Source of the DNA: Clostridia bacterium | GTDB lineage: Bacteria; Bacillota; Clostridia; Christensenellales; CAG-1252 | NCBI GenBank assembly: GCA_017615495.1 | Contig: JAGAAA010000033.1 | Location: 1 to 28,782, forward strand | Length of the DNA: 28,782 bases | Direction of reading: 5' to 3' | Shown here: positions 22,699-28,782 of the stretch, piece by piece | Layout of the letters: every line of letters starts with the position of its first letter | Position numbering within the stretch: the stretch's first letter is position 1 | Notes under the pieces: generated by a model | Told to the model about the DNA's origin: nothing | Seen by the model: only the letters and a program-made list of their open reading frames with translations | Database searches by the model: none | Position numbers and translations under genes: made by a program

Positions 22699-23823
22699 TT
22701 AAAGTTTCGTTACGGTTATGCCGTCCGATACTTCGGTATCGTATACGGTGGGGGCATAGCCGATTTTTTTCGTATATTCTTCCGTCAGCAAGGAAGCGAA
22801 CTCTTCCTTGCTTTCCGTCTTCACGAGGGAAACGACGCATCCGCCGAAGCCGCCGCCCGTCATACGGGAGCCGATGCAATCGGGGGACGAAAGCGCCGCT
22901 TCTTGCAGGGTGTCAAGCTCCTTCCCCGTAACTTCGTACAAGTTCTTCAGCGATTCGTGCGAAGCGTTCAAGAGCTTTCCGAAGAGGAGCACGTCACCGC
23001 ATTCCATCGCCGCAACGGCTTTTTCCACCCTGTCGCATTCGTAAACCACGTGCGTGGCGCGGTCCAATACCTTGCCCGAAAGAAGCTTTTTGCCAACGGA
23101 TTCAAAGCGCTCCACGCCAAGTTCGGCAAGATTTTTTATGTCGACCGCCTTTTGCAAGGCGCTCAGCGCCGCTTCGGTTTCCGCCCTGCGCTCGTTGTAT
23201 TTGCTTTCCGCAAGGTTGTGCGGTTTGTTGCAATTGGCAATGACGAGGGAATAGTCGCCGAAATGCAAAGGGATCTGACGGCAAGTGACGGTGGCGCAGT
23301 CCAACAGCATGGCGTGCCCCGCCAAGCCGCATGCGGAAGCGTATTGATCCATAATGCCGCAATTGACGCCGGCGTAAGTTATTTCCGCCCGTTGCGCCGC
23401 AAGGGCAATTTGCGGTTTGTCAAGGGGTTCCATAGTCACCGCGCACATTGCCGCGATGGCGGAAACCTCGATCGCCGCCGAAGAGGAAAGCCCGCTGCCA
23501 AACGGCACGTGACAGTCAAAAAGCATATCCGCGCCCACGACCGGGTGCCCCGCCTTTTGCCATTCGTACAAACTGCCCGCAATATAGTTGGCGTGCTTTA
23601 CGTTCTTATAGCCGTCAAGGCGCGTTACGTCAAGAGTCACTTCATCAGGCAGGTCGGTCCAACGAAGGTTGACCCTATCGGTGCCGTTGGCGCGTACGTG
23701 CACGTAGTTCTTTAAGGAAAGAGCCGCGGGCAACACCTTGCCGCCGCAGTAATCGATATGTTCCCCGATCAGGTTGACTCTGCCCGATGCGGATACCTTA
23801 AAATCGCACGTCCCTTTTAGCAC
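22699..23823 (-). CDS. galK: Galactokinase
   Basis: 374 aa GHMP kinase. Galactokinase signature GRVNLIGEHIDYCGGKVLPAAL near residue 15, ATP-binding motif PFGSGLSSSAAIEVS, catalytic-region YAGVNCGIMDQYAS, and C-terminal SRMTGGGFGGCVVSLV. Phosphorylates galactose at C1. GTG start at 23823 (GTG CTA AAA), overlapping the galT stop by 7 nt with only a weak GGGGT SD, so translational coupling is likely. The N-terminus is slightly shorter than E. coli GalK. Confidence 0.96.
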   Translation of the reverse strand: MLKGTCDFKVSASGRVNLIGEHIDYCGGKVLPAALSLKNYVHVRANGTDRVNLRWTDLPDEVTLDVTRLDGYKNVKHANYIAGSLYEWQKAGHPVVGADMLFDCHVPFGSGLSSSAAIEVSAIAAMCAVTMEPLDKPQIALAAQRAEITYAGVNCGIMDQYASACGLAGHAMLLDCATVTCRQIPLHFGDYSLVIANCNKPHNLAESKYNERRAETEAALSALQKAVDIKNLAELGVERFESVGKKLLSGKVLDRATHVVYECDRVEKAVAAMECGDVLLFGKLLNASHESLKNLYEVTGKELDTLQEAALSSPDCIGSRMTGGGFGGCVVSLVKTESKEEFASLLTEEYTKKIGYAPTVYDTEVSDGITVTKL

Positions 23824-25286
23824 GATTCAAACCCCAAATCACGCGCGAACGCGACCGTATCTTTTTTGTCCTTAAATACCGCGATGTTGTCAAGGATCCT
23901 GTTGCAAACGCTTCCGAGTTCCTTCCTGACGGCAAGGCGGACGTTTCCTTCGGAGAAGTCCCCTTTGCAAAGCGCCTTTACCTCGTCGTACACGAGGGCG
24001 TAGTCCTTGAGTTCCGCCGTCAACGGTTCCCCGCGGACGATCAAACCTTCCAATGCGCCAAGTTCATTTTCCAGCCTGCCGGGCAGGATAAACAACCCTT
24101 GCGCCTCAATGAGCCCGATGCTCTCCTTTTTGATCACGTGGAATTCGGGATGCACGTGGAAAACGCCGTCCGGAAATTCTTCGCTCGTAACGTTGCTGCG
24201 AAGGATCACGCTCATTTCGTACCCTCTTTGGGTTTTTACCACGGTGGGAGAAACGGCGTTGTGCGCGCCCTTTTCGTCGTAGGGCACGATGCCCTTTGCC
24301 TTATCCTCGTAGTCCACCCATTTTTGACGGATGGCGTCCCCGATCTCCTCAATGGCGTTGCGGTTTTTTGAAACGATGCGCAGGACGGTTGCCGCCCAAT
24401 CGGTTACTTCCAAAAGGGCGTCCGGGTACTTTTTGCTCTTCAAAACGTAGGCGGCTTTTGCCTTGTGCATCGGCAGTATCTCGCCGCCGCCCTGATAATG
24501 ATCGTGCGCAAGCACGCTGCCGCCGATGCGCTCCAACGGTGCGTTGCTACCGATGAAATAATGCGGGAAGAGGTCCACAAAATCCATCAACCTCGTAAAG
24601 GTACCCTTATCCACGTGCATCGGGATATGCTCGTAATTGACCGCGATGCCGTGCTGATAAAAATATCCGTACGGCGAAAACTGCCAAAACCATTTTTGCC
24701 CGCCCAAGGTAACGTCCACCGTGCGTAGGGTGCGCTTGTTCCTGCCGGCAAAGCCCTCGTTTTCATGGCAGATGGTGCACTTGGGGTAGCCGCCCTTTAC
24801 GCTGTTGCCCGCCACCGCCTTTTTGGGGTCGCGGAATTCCGGCTTTGCCTTGTTGATGGTGATGACGAGCCCTTCGCTTTCAAAGCGAGGGTTCTTATCC
24901 AGCACCGATTTTTTGACGTAATCGTTTTTGACCGAGTAATCGTAAAACCATTCGGTAGCCACCTTGCTACCCTCGGAAGATACCAACGCGTGGAATTTGT
25001 CGTCCACCTCTTGCGGCAAAAGGGACAACGCGCCCATCACCTGGTCGGCAACGTAGCCGCGCTGTTCTTCCGCAAAAAGTCCCGCTTCAACGCAGGCGTC
25101 CAAAAGGCGGCAAAGAGGCGCTTCGGGACGCTCGTCACCGCAGGTAACGTCCATCGGGACGAAGGTATCCAAGCCCAAAACGGGCAAAAGCCCGTTGAGG
25201 ACGTAGTCCGCGTTCTTTTCCGAAAGCTCCAAATTCTTCTTTGCGTAGGCGATCAATTCGTTTAACGCTTCAAAAACTTTTTCCAT
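23817..25286 (-). CDS. galT: Galactose-1-phosphate uridylyltransferase, class II
   Basis: 489 aa, the long Firmicutes class II GalT. Landmarks: GNSVKGGYPKCTICHENEGFAGR, IPMHVDKGTFTRLMDFVDLFPHYFIGSNAPL, and the active site GGSVLAHDHYQGGG (His-Asp-His-Tyr-Gln). Transfers UMP from UDP-glucose to galactose-1-phosphate. ATG 25286 with AGGA 7 nt upstream. First gene of galTKE. No regulator gene sits in the operon, but its promoter spacer carries a perfect palindrome. Confidence 0.96.
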   Translation of the reverse strand: MEKVFEALNELIAYAKKNLELSEKNADYVLNGLLPVLGLDTFVPMDVTCGDERPEAPLCRLLDACVEAGLFAEEQRGYVADQVMGALSLLPQEVDDKFHALVSSEGSKVATEWFYDYSVKNDYVKKSVLDKNPRFESEGLVITINKAKPEFRDPKKAVAGNSVKGGYPKCTICHENEGFAGRNKRTLRTVDVTLGGQKWFWQFSPYGYFYQHGIAVNYEHIPMHVDKGTFTRLMDFVDLFPHYFIGSNAPLERIGGSVLAHDHYQGGGEILPMHKAKAAYVLKSKKYPDALLEVTDWAATVLRIVSKNRNAIEEIGDAIRQKWVDYEDKAKGIVPYDEKGAHNAVSPTVVKTQRGYEMSVILRSNVTSEEFPDGVFHVHPEFHVIKKESIGLIEAQGLFILPGRLENELGALEGLIVRGEPLTAELKDYALVYDEVKALCKGDFSEGNVRLAVRKELGSVCNRILDNIAVFKDKKDTVAFARDLGFESC

Positions 25287-25315
25287 ACGTTTGTCCTATA
25301 AAGATTTATATATTA

Positions 25316-25344
25316 ATTATCTCATGCGTACGCATAAAAGTCAA
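25316..25344 (-). promoter_or_regulatory. galTKE promoter with 12-bp palindromic operator in the spacer
   Basis: On minus: TTGACT (25344-25339), 17-nt spacer, GATAAT (25321-25316). The spacer contains the perfect palindrome ATGCGTACGCAT (25324-25335). A repressor bound there would block RNA polymerase. The regulator is not identified in the window; the ROK-like protein is only a candidate. Confidence 0.75.
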
Positions 25345-25445
25345 GAATGAAAGTCTAACTCTCAAAAATTTATTGCGTCTTTTTGGCGTCTTATCGGTTT
25401 TGGCAAACAGAAACGTCGAACTTTCTTTTTGTTTCAAAAAATATT

Positions 25446-25474
25446 TTGACAAGAATGTCTTTCTGTGATAATAT
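25446..25474 (+). promoter_or_regulatory. tRNA-Ser/Pro promoter
   Basis: TTGACA (25446-25451), 17-nt spacer ending TGA (extended -10), TAATAT (25469-25474). Strong consensus, about 25 nt before the tRNA-Ser 5' end. Confidence 0.88.
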
Positions 25475-25499
25475 TATAAAGCATTTCCGAACTTGGCAT

Positions 25500-25592
25500 G
25501 GAGAAGTACCCAAGAGGCTCAAGGGGCTCCCCTGCTAAGGGAGTAGTACGTCTTAAAGCGTAGCGAGGGTTCGAATCCCTCCTTCTCCGCCA
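25500..25592 (+). tRNA. tRNA-Ser (anticodon GCU)
   Basis: Acceptor stem GGAGAAG (25500-25506) pairs with CTTCTCC (25582-25588), discriminator G, encoded CCA (25590-25592). Anticodon stem CTCCC/GGGAG around loop CTGCTAA gives anticodon GCT, reading AGC/AGU. The long variable arm and T loop GTTCGAATC are as expected for class II tRNA-Ser. First gene of a two-tRNA unit; tRNA-Pro starts 17 nt later. Confidence 0.96.
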
Positions 25593-25609
25593 AAAAACGG
25601 AAATGCTTT

Positions 25610-25685
25610 CGGGGTGTAGCGCAGTTGGTAGCGCGCATGGTTCGGGACCATGAGGCCGGAAGTTCAAGTCTTCTCACTCCGACCA
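25610..25685 (+). tRNA. tRNA-Pro (anticodon CGG)
   Basis: Acceptor stem CGGGGTG (25610-25616) pairs with CACTCCG (25675-25681, one G-U), discriminator A, CCA 25683-25685. Anticodon stem CATGG/CCATG with loop TTCGGGA gives CGG, reading CCG. D arm GCGCAGTTGGTAGCGC, T arm GGAAG-TTCAAGT-CTTCT. Its 3' half is duplicated exactly about 145 bp downstream. Confidence 0.96.
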
Positions 25686-25688
25686 AGA

Positions 25689-25713
25689 GGATCGCAAAAG
25701 GCGGTCCTTTTTT
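25689..25713 (+). terminator. Terminator 1 of the tRNA unit
   Basis: GGATCGC (25689-25695), loop AAAAG, GCGGTCC (25701-25707, one G-U), then six T. Close relative of terminator 2 at 25832, supporting duplication of the tRNA-Pro 3' half together with its terminator. Confidence 0.88.
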
Positions 25714-25718
25714 ATTTT

Positions 25719-25736
25719 CCCGAACCATGGGCGCTA
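25719..25736 (+). repeat. Inverted near-copy of the tRNA-Pro D/anticodon segment
   Basis: The 18 nt here match the reverse complement of tRNA-Pro positions 25629-25646 with a single mismatch (17 of 18). An RNA crossing this region could pair with the 5' half of tRNA-Pro, including the anticodon. Confidence 0.7.
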
Positions 25737-25775
25737 AGCGCGCGTATCGGGGTCCCTGGTTGATTGAAAATCAAA

Positions 25776-25830
25776 CGGGGTGAGGTGTGGGACCATGAGG
25801 CCGGAAGTTCAAGTCTTCTCACTCCGACCA
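25776..25830 (+). pseudogene. Truncated tRNA-Pro relic (mini-tRNA-like)
   Basis: 55 nt. It begins with an intact acceptor 5' strand CGGGGTG (25776-25782), then GAGGTGT-like sequence replacing the D arm and anticodon 5' strand, then 42 nt identical to the tRNA-Pro 3' half (25789-25830), including T arm, CACTCCG, A and CCA. The exact identity continues 2 nt past CCA (44 bp in all). About 21 nt are missing relative to the full 76-nt gene, so it cannot be a normal tRNA. It keeps the acceptor-T-arm minihelix that tRNA-processing and prolyl enzymes contact, so a stable small RNA is conceivable. Confidence 0.72.
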
Positions 25831-25831
25831 A

Positions 25832-25856
25832 GGACTGCAAGTTGCGGTCCTTTTTT
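25832..25856 (+). terminator. Terminator 2, after the tRNA-Pro relic
   Basis: GGACTGC (25832-25838), loop AAGTT, GCGGTCC (25844-25850, one G-U), then six T. Same 3' arm as terminator 1. Confidence 0.88.
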
Positions 25857-25867
25857 CATACACAAAC

Positions 25868-25896
25868 AAAAAAACGGATCGTCGAATGCGACCCGT
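25868..25896 (-). terminator. Terminator of the mnmE-mnmG-rsmG operon
   Basis: On minus: ACGGGTCG (25896-25889), 7-nt loop, CGATCCGT (25881-25874, one G-U), then a run of T. It lies 16 nt after the rsmG stop. Confidence 0.88.
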
Positions 25897-25912
25897 TTCT
25901 TACTTTTAAGCA

Positions 25913-26578
25913 CTACTTTATCTTCTTTTTCGGATAGATCTTGGGGGTGGTGAAGATCTTGTCGATCACGACGATGGAACGCCCCAGTCCCGCGAAGTCC
26001 ACGCGGTCCACACGGGAGATCATGCCGCCAAGCGTCTTTACGGCGCCTTCCGCCTCTTTGAGCTCTTCCTCGATCTCCGCGCCTTTGTAGAGGATGGCGG
26101 AGCCGCCCACCTTAACGAGGGGCAAAAGATACTGCACGAGTTGCTTGGTGTTTGTCACCGCGCGCGCCGTAGCCACGTCGAAGCTTTCGCGCATGGGGCC
26201 GTACGCCGCCTCCTCCGCGCGGAGGTGAAACGCCTTGCCGGGAAGGTCCAGCACCGCGAGGGTATCTTGCAAAAAATTCACTCTCTTGTTGAGCGCTTCA
26301 AGCATCGTGATATCAATGTCGCCGCGCACGATCTTCAAGGGGATGGCGGGAAAGCCCGCGCCGCTGCCCACGTCCACGACCGACGCTCCGTAAGGGAAAT
26401 ATCTTTGCGCGATCACGCTGTCCAAAAAGTGCTTGACTGCGACTTCACCTTTGTCGGTGATTGCCGTCAAGTTGAACTTTTGATTCCAAGAAATAAGGTT
26501 TTGATAGTAAGTTTCAAAAAGCCCCACTTCTCTTTCATCGATTTTGACGTTGTGTTCGGCAAATATTTCCTTGATCAT
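25913..26578 (-). CDS. rsmG: 16S rRNA (guanine-527-N7)-methyltransferase RsmG
   Basis: 221 aa. N-terminal FETYYQNLISWNQKFNLTAI, SAM motif I VVDVGSGAGFPAIPLKIV, then LEALNKRVNFLQDTLAVL and FDVATARAVTNTKQLVQYLLPLVKVGG. It methylates G527 in the 530 loop of 16S rRNA using S-adenosylmethionine. ATG 26578 with GGAG upstream, 19 nt after mnmG. In many Firmicutes noc/parA/parB follow; here the unit ends with a terminator. Confidence 0.96.
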   Translation of the reverse strand: MIKEIFAEHNVKIDEREVGLFETYYQNLISWNQKFNLTAITDKGEVAVKHFLDSVIAQRYFPYGASVVDVGSGAGFPAIPLKIVRGDIDITMLEALNKRVNFLQDTLAVLDLPGKAFHLRAEEAAYGPMRESFDVATARAVTNTKQLVQYLLPLVKVGGSAILYKGAEIEEELKEAEGAVKTLGGMISRVDRVDFAGLGRSIVVIDKIFTTPKIYPKKKIK

Positions 26579-26597
26579 CTTTTTCTCCGATTGGGGA

Positions 26598-28439
26598 TCA
26601 TTTGTTGTTTCTGACGAGATAGGTTATCAGCACGCCGATATCCGCGGGGCTGACGCCGCTGATCCTCGTCGCTTGTCCCAAGGTGCGCGGGCGCACGCTA
26701 CTGAGTTTTTGTCTTGCTTCCAAACGAAGGTTTTCCATAAAGGAATAATCGAGGTCCTCGGGGAGCAGTTTTTCTTCCATCTTAAGCGCGTCCGCCGCGT
26801 GGCGTTTTTCCTTATCAAGATACCCGCAGTACCTGACTTCCACCGCGACCTCTTCCGCAAGGTCCGGGTCGCGCGTTTCCTCCGGGAGGAGCGGAAGCAC
26901 GTCCTTTGCGGTAACGAACGCCCTCTTGAGCATCTCCTCAACGGTCATGCCGCAAGTGGCGGTCTCACCTTTGCTTTCAAAGATCTCTTTGACCGTGGCA
27001 AGGGGCACCGAGCGCTTAAAAGCCGCGCGGATGGCGTCCTTTTTGGCGTTGCGCGCCAGGAACTTTTGCCAACGGTAATCGTCCACCAAGCCGATCTCCC
27101 TGCCAAGCGGCGTCAAGCGGGCGTCGGCGTTGTCCTGACGGAGCGACAAGCGATATTCGGCGCGCGCGGTCATCATACGATAAGGCTCGTTGGTGCCTTT
27201 GGTCACCAGGTCGTCGATCAAAACGCCGATGTACGCCTCGTCGCGGCGAAGCACCACGGGGGCTTTGTTTTCCAGCTTGCGCGCGGCGTTGATGCCCGCC
27301 ATCAATCCCTGCGCCGCCGCCTCTTCGTAACCGCTGCTGCCGTTGAACTGTCCGGCGGAGAACAAGCCGTCGATGGCTTTGACCGCAAGCGCGGGCGTCA
27401 AAGCGAGAGGGTCGATGCAATCGTACTCAATGGCGTAAGCGTACCGCGCGAAGCGCACGTTCTCCAACCCCTTGATGGTGCGGTACATTTTTTCCTGCAC
27501 GTCCTTGGGGAGCGAGCTGCTCATCCCTTGCACGTACATCAGTTCGCCGTCCTTGACTTCGGGCTCGATGAAAACCTGATGCCGCTCCTTATCCGCAAAG
27601 CGCATGATCTTATCCTCAATAGAGGGGCAATAGCGTGGTCCGACGCCGTGGATGGTGCCGTTGTATAAGGGGGCGCGGTCGATATTTTCGCGAATGATGC
27701 GATGCGTTTCCGCATTGGTATACGTTAAGTAACAAGGCGTCTGCGTGAGCAATTTGCCTTCGGTCAGGAAGGAAAAGCAATTGATGTCGTAGTCGCCGTC
27801 CTCTTTTTCCATCACGCTGTAATCAATACTATCCGCATATACGCGCGCAGGCGTGCCCGTTTTGAAACGACGGAGCGGGAGCCCCTTGGCAAGGAGCGCG
27901 GAAGAGAGGTTTTTGCTGTTTTCAAAGCCGTACGGACCGGCGTCGTGTATCTCTTCCCCCGTGATGGTACGGGAAGACAAATAAACCCCGGTGCAAAGGA
28001 CGACTACGTCGGAAAGGATCGGCTCGCCGCTGACCACCACGCCCGTGATCTTGCCCTTCTCTACGAGAATATCTTCACACTCTCCTTCGAGAATGGTCAA
28101 ATTCTTTTGCGCGCGGAGGGTGGCAAGCATGTTTTGATGGTAGACTTCCTTGTCCGTCTGCCCGCGCAAACTTTGCACCGCCGCCCCTTTGTTTTTGTTG
28201 AGCATCTTGATCTGCAACAAAGAGGAATCCGCATTGAGCCCCATTTGCCCGCCGAGGGCGTCAACTTCACGGACGAGGTGACCCTTGCCCGTGCCGCCCA
28301 CGTTGGGGTTGCACGCCATATGCGAAACGGAACGCTCCGAGAGCGTTACGATCAAAGTGTTATGTCCCAGCCTCGCAAGGGCGAGGGCTGCTTCTACGCC
28401 GGCGTGTCCCGCGCCGACAACGATTGCTTCGTATTTCAT
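26598..28439 (-). CDS. mnmG: tRNA uridine-5-carboxymethylaminomethyl modification enzyme MnmG (GidA)
   Basis: 613 aa, near family length. FAD-binding N-terminus VVGAGHAGVEAALALARLG, MACNPNVGGTGKGHLVREVDALGGQMG, GRL-like LRRFKTGTPARV, PRYCPSIEDKIMRFADKERHQVFIEPE, LFSAGQFNGSSGYEEAAAQGLMAGINAA, and C-terminal RTLGQATRISGVSPADIGVLITYL. With MnmE it builds (c)mnm5 groups at U34 of certain tRNAs. ATGA overlap with the mnmE stop. Confidence 0.97.
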   Translation of the reverse strand: MKYEAIVVGAGHAGVEAALALARLGHNTLIVTLSERSVSHMACNPNVGGTGKGHLVREVDALGGQMGLNADSSLLQIKMLNKNKGAAVQSLRGQTDKEVYHQNMLATLRAQKNLTILEGECEDILVEKGKITGVVVSGEPILSDVVVLCTGVYLSSRTITGEEIHDAGPYGFENSKNLSSALLAKGLPLRRFKTGTPARVYADSIDYSVMEKEDGDYDINCFSFLTEGKLLTQTPCYLTYTNAETHRIIRENIDRAPLYNGTIHGVGPRYCPSIEDKIMRFADKERHQVFIEPEVKDGELMYVQGMSSSLPKDVQEKMYRTIKGLENVRFARYAYAIEYDCIDPLALTPALAVKAIDGLFSAGQFNGSSGYEEAAAQGLMAGINAARKLENKAPVVLRRDEAYIGVLIDDLVTKGTNEPYRMMTARAEYRLSLRQDNADARLTPLGREIGLVDDYRWQKFLARNAKKDAIRAAFKRSVPLATVKEIFESKGETATCGMTVEEMLKRAFVTAKDVLPLLPEETRDPDLAEEVAVEVRYCGYLDKEKRHAADALKMEEKLLPEDLDYSFMENLRLEARQKLSSVRPRTLGQATRISGVSPADIGVLITYLVRNNK

Positions 28440-28782
28440 TTTCCCACACAGAAACGACTGAAAACGTCGTCGATGATCCTATCCGTAGCGCTTCCGCCCG
28501 AGATCTCGGAAAGAGCGTCGATGCTTTCGCGCAGATCGACCAAAACGCACTCGGTGTTCACCGCCTTAAACGCGGCGATACCCTCTTCCAAACTGCGAAG
28601 AGCGCGGCGAATGCAATCGGCGTGGCGTTCCTCGGTGAGGGTCTCCGCGGCGCGACGATCCAGCGCGGTGGTGCGAAGGATCTCATCGAGCAAAACGTCC
28701 ACCCCTTCGCCCGTCTTGGCGCTGATGTTGATGCCGCCTTCCGTCACGCCAAAGACGTCGATCTTGTTGCTGACGAGCAAAA
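28436..28782 (-). CDS. mnmE: tRNA modification GTPase MnmE, C-terminal fragment (cut by window edge)
   Basis: About 115 C-terminal residues. VSNKID is the G4 motif (NKxD) of the GTPase domain, ISAKTGEGVDVL the G5 region (SAKTGEG). The helical domain follows, ending SEISGGSATDRIIDDVFSRFCVGK with the hallmark C-x-G-K catalytic tail. Partner of the next gene's product MnmG. Upstream part is outside the window. Confidence 0.96.
   Translation of the reverse strand, partial: LLVSNKIDVFGVTEGGINISAKTGEGVDVLLDEILRTTALDRRAAETLTEERHADCIRRALRSLEEGIAAFKAVNTECVLVDLRESIDALSEISGGSATDRIIDDVFSRFCVGK

Noticed and set aside
25241..25468. Plus-strand 75-codon frame upstream of the tRNAs
   Set aside because: It overlaps the galT start, the gal promoter and the tRNA promoter; no SD.
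25434..25728. Minus-strand open frames across the tRNA genes
   Set aside because: They are translations of tRNA-Ser/Pro sequence on the wrong strand, of the kind often mis-annotated as short proteins.
25644..25832. Complete integrative element bounded by tRNA att sites
   Set aside because: Only about 145 bp lie between repeat starts and no integrase is present; at most it could be a scar.
1..28782. CRISPR array, IS element, prophage or restriction/defence system
   Set aside because: No regular direct-repeat/spacer pattern, transposase, integrase, terminal inverted repeats or defence-type proteins found on either strand.

Overview
The window looks like a chromosomal segment of an uncultured, moderate-GC Bacillota/Clostridia bacterium. 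The evidence is AddAB (not RecBCD) recombination enzymes, a class II (Firmicutes-type) GalT, a DUF1540 protein, a Firmicutes-style L10 leader, a C+ type L33 and an mnmE-mnmG-rsmG block. A Christensenellales-like lineage is only a guess. No phage, IS element or CRISPR array was seen.

Layout, left to right. (1) 1-6190, minus strand: addB-addA, with addA cut by the left edge. It diverges from a plus-strand lipoprotein gene, and the two promoters share a -35 box. (2) 6.2-10.4 kb: two lipoproteins (one clearly AT-rich), a DUF2156-GNAT fusion protein and an unrecognised 308-aa protein. (3) 10.4-11.3 kb: monocistronic rplI and a Cys-rich DUF1540 protein. (4) 14.8-11.3 kb, minus strand: rpmG-secE-nusG-rplK-rplA, then rplJ-rplL with its own promoter, L10 leader and terminator. 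rpoBC does not follow rplL, unlike in most bacteria. (5) 14.9-18.2 kb, minus: a ~997-aa surface protein (MBG-like and Fn3-like domains) with a small membrane protein. (6) 18.3-19.8 kb: a small unknown gene convergent with a degenerate ROK-like HTH regulator. (7) 19.9-21.6 kb, minus: AbrB-type regulator, ABC ATPase and ABC-2 permease. (8) 21.7-25.3 kb, minus: galT-galK-galE (Leloir pathway) from one strong promoter carrying a perfect 12-bp palindrome. (9) 25.4-25.9 kb, plus: tRNA-Ser(GCU) and tRNA-Pro(CGG), then a damaged second copy of tRNA-Pro with its own terminator. (10) 25.9 kb to the right edge, minus: mnmE (partial)-mnmG-rsmG.

The most interesting signals are regulatory or structural. 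Four separate minus-strand genes (addB, DUF2156-GNAT, the surface protein, the ROK-like regulator) have a TATAAT or TACAAT hexamer ending exactly 6 nt before the ATG and no Shine-Dalgarno sequence. They look leaderless, while most other gene starts here have clear SD sequences. The tRNA-Pro locus holds a 55-nt mini-tRNA-like relic that keeps the acceptor stem, T arm and CCA, plus a near-exact inverted copy of the D/anticodon region. I see no convincing new multi-gene defence or metabolic system; most of the window is ordinary housekeeping.
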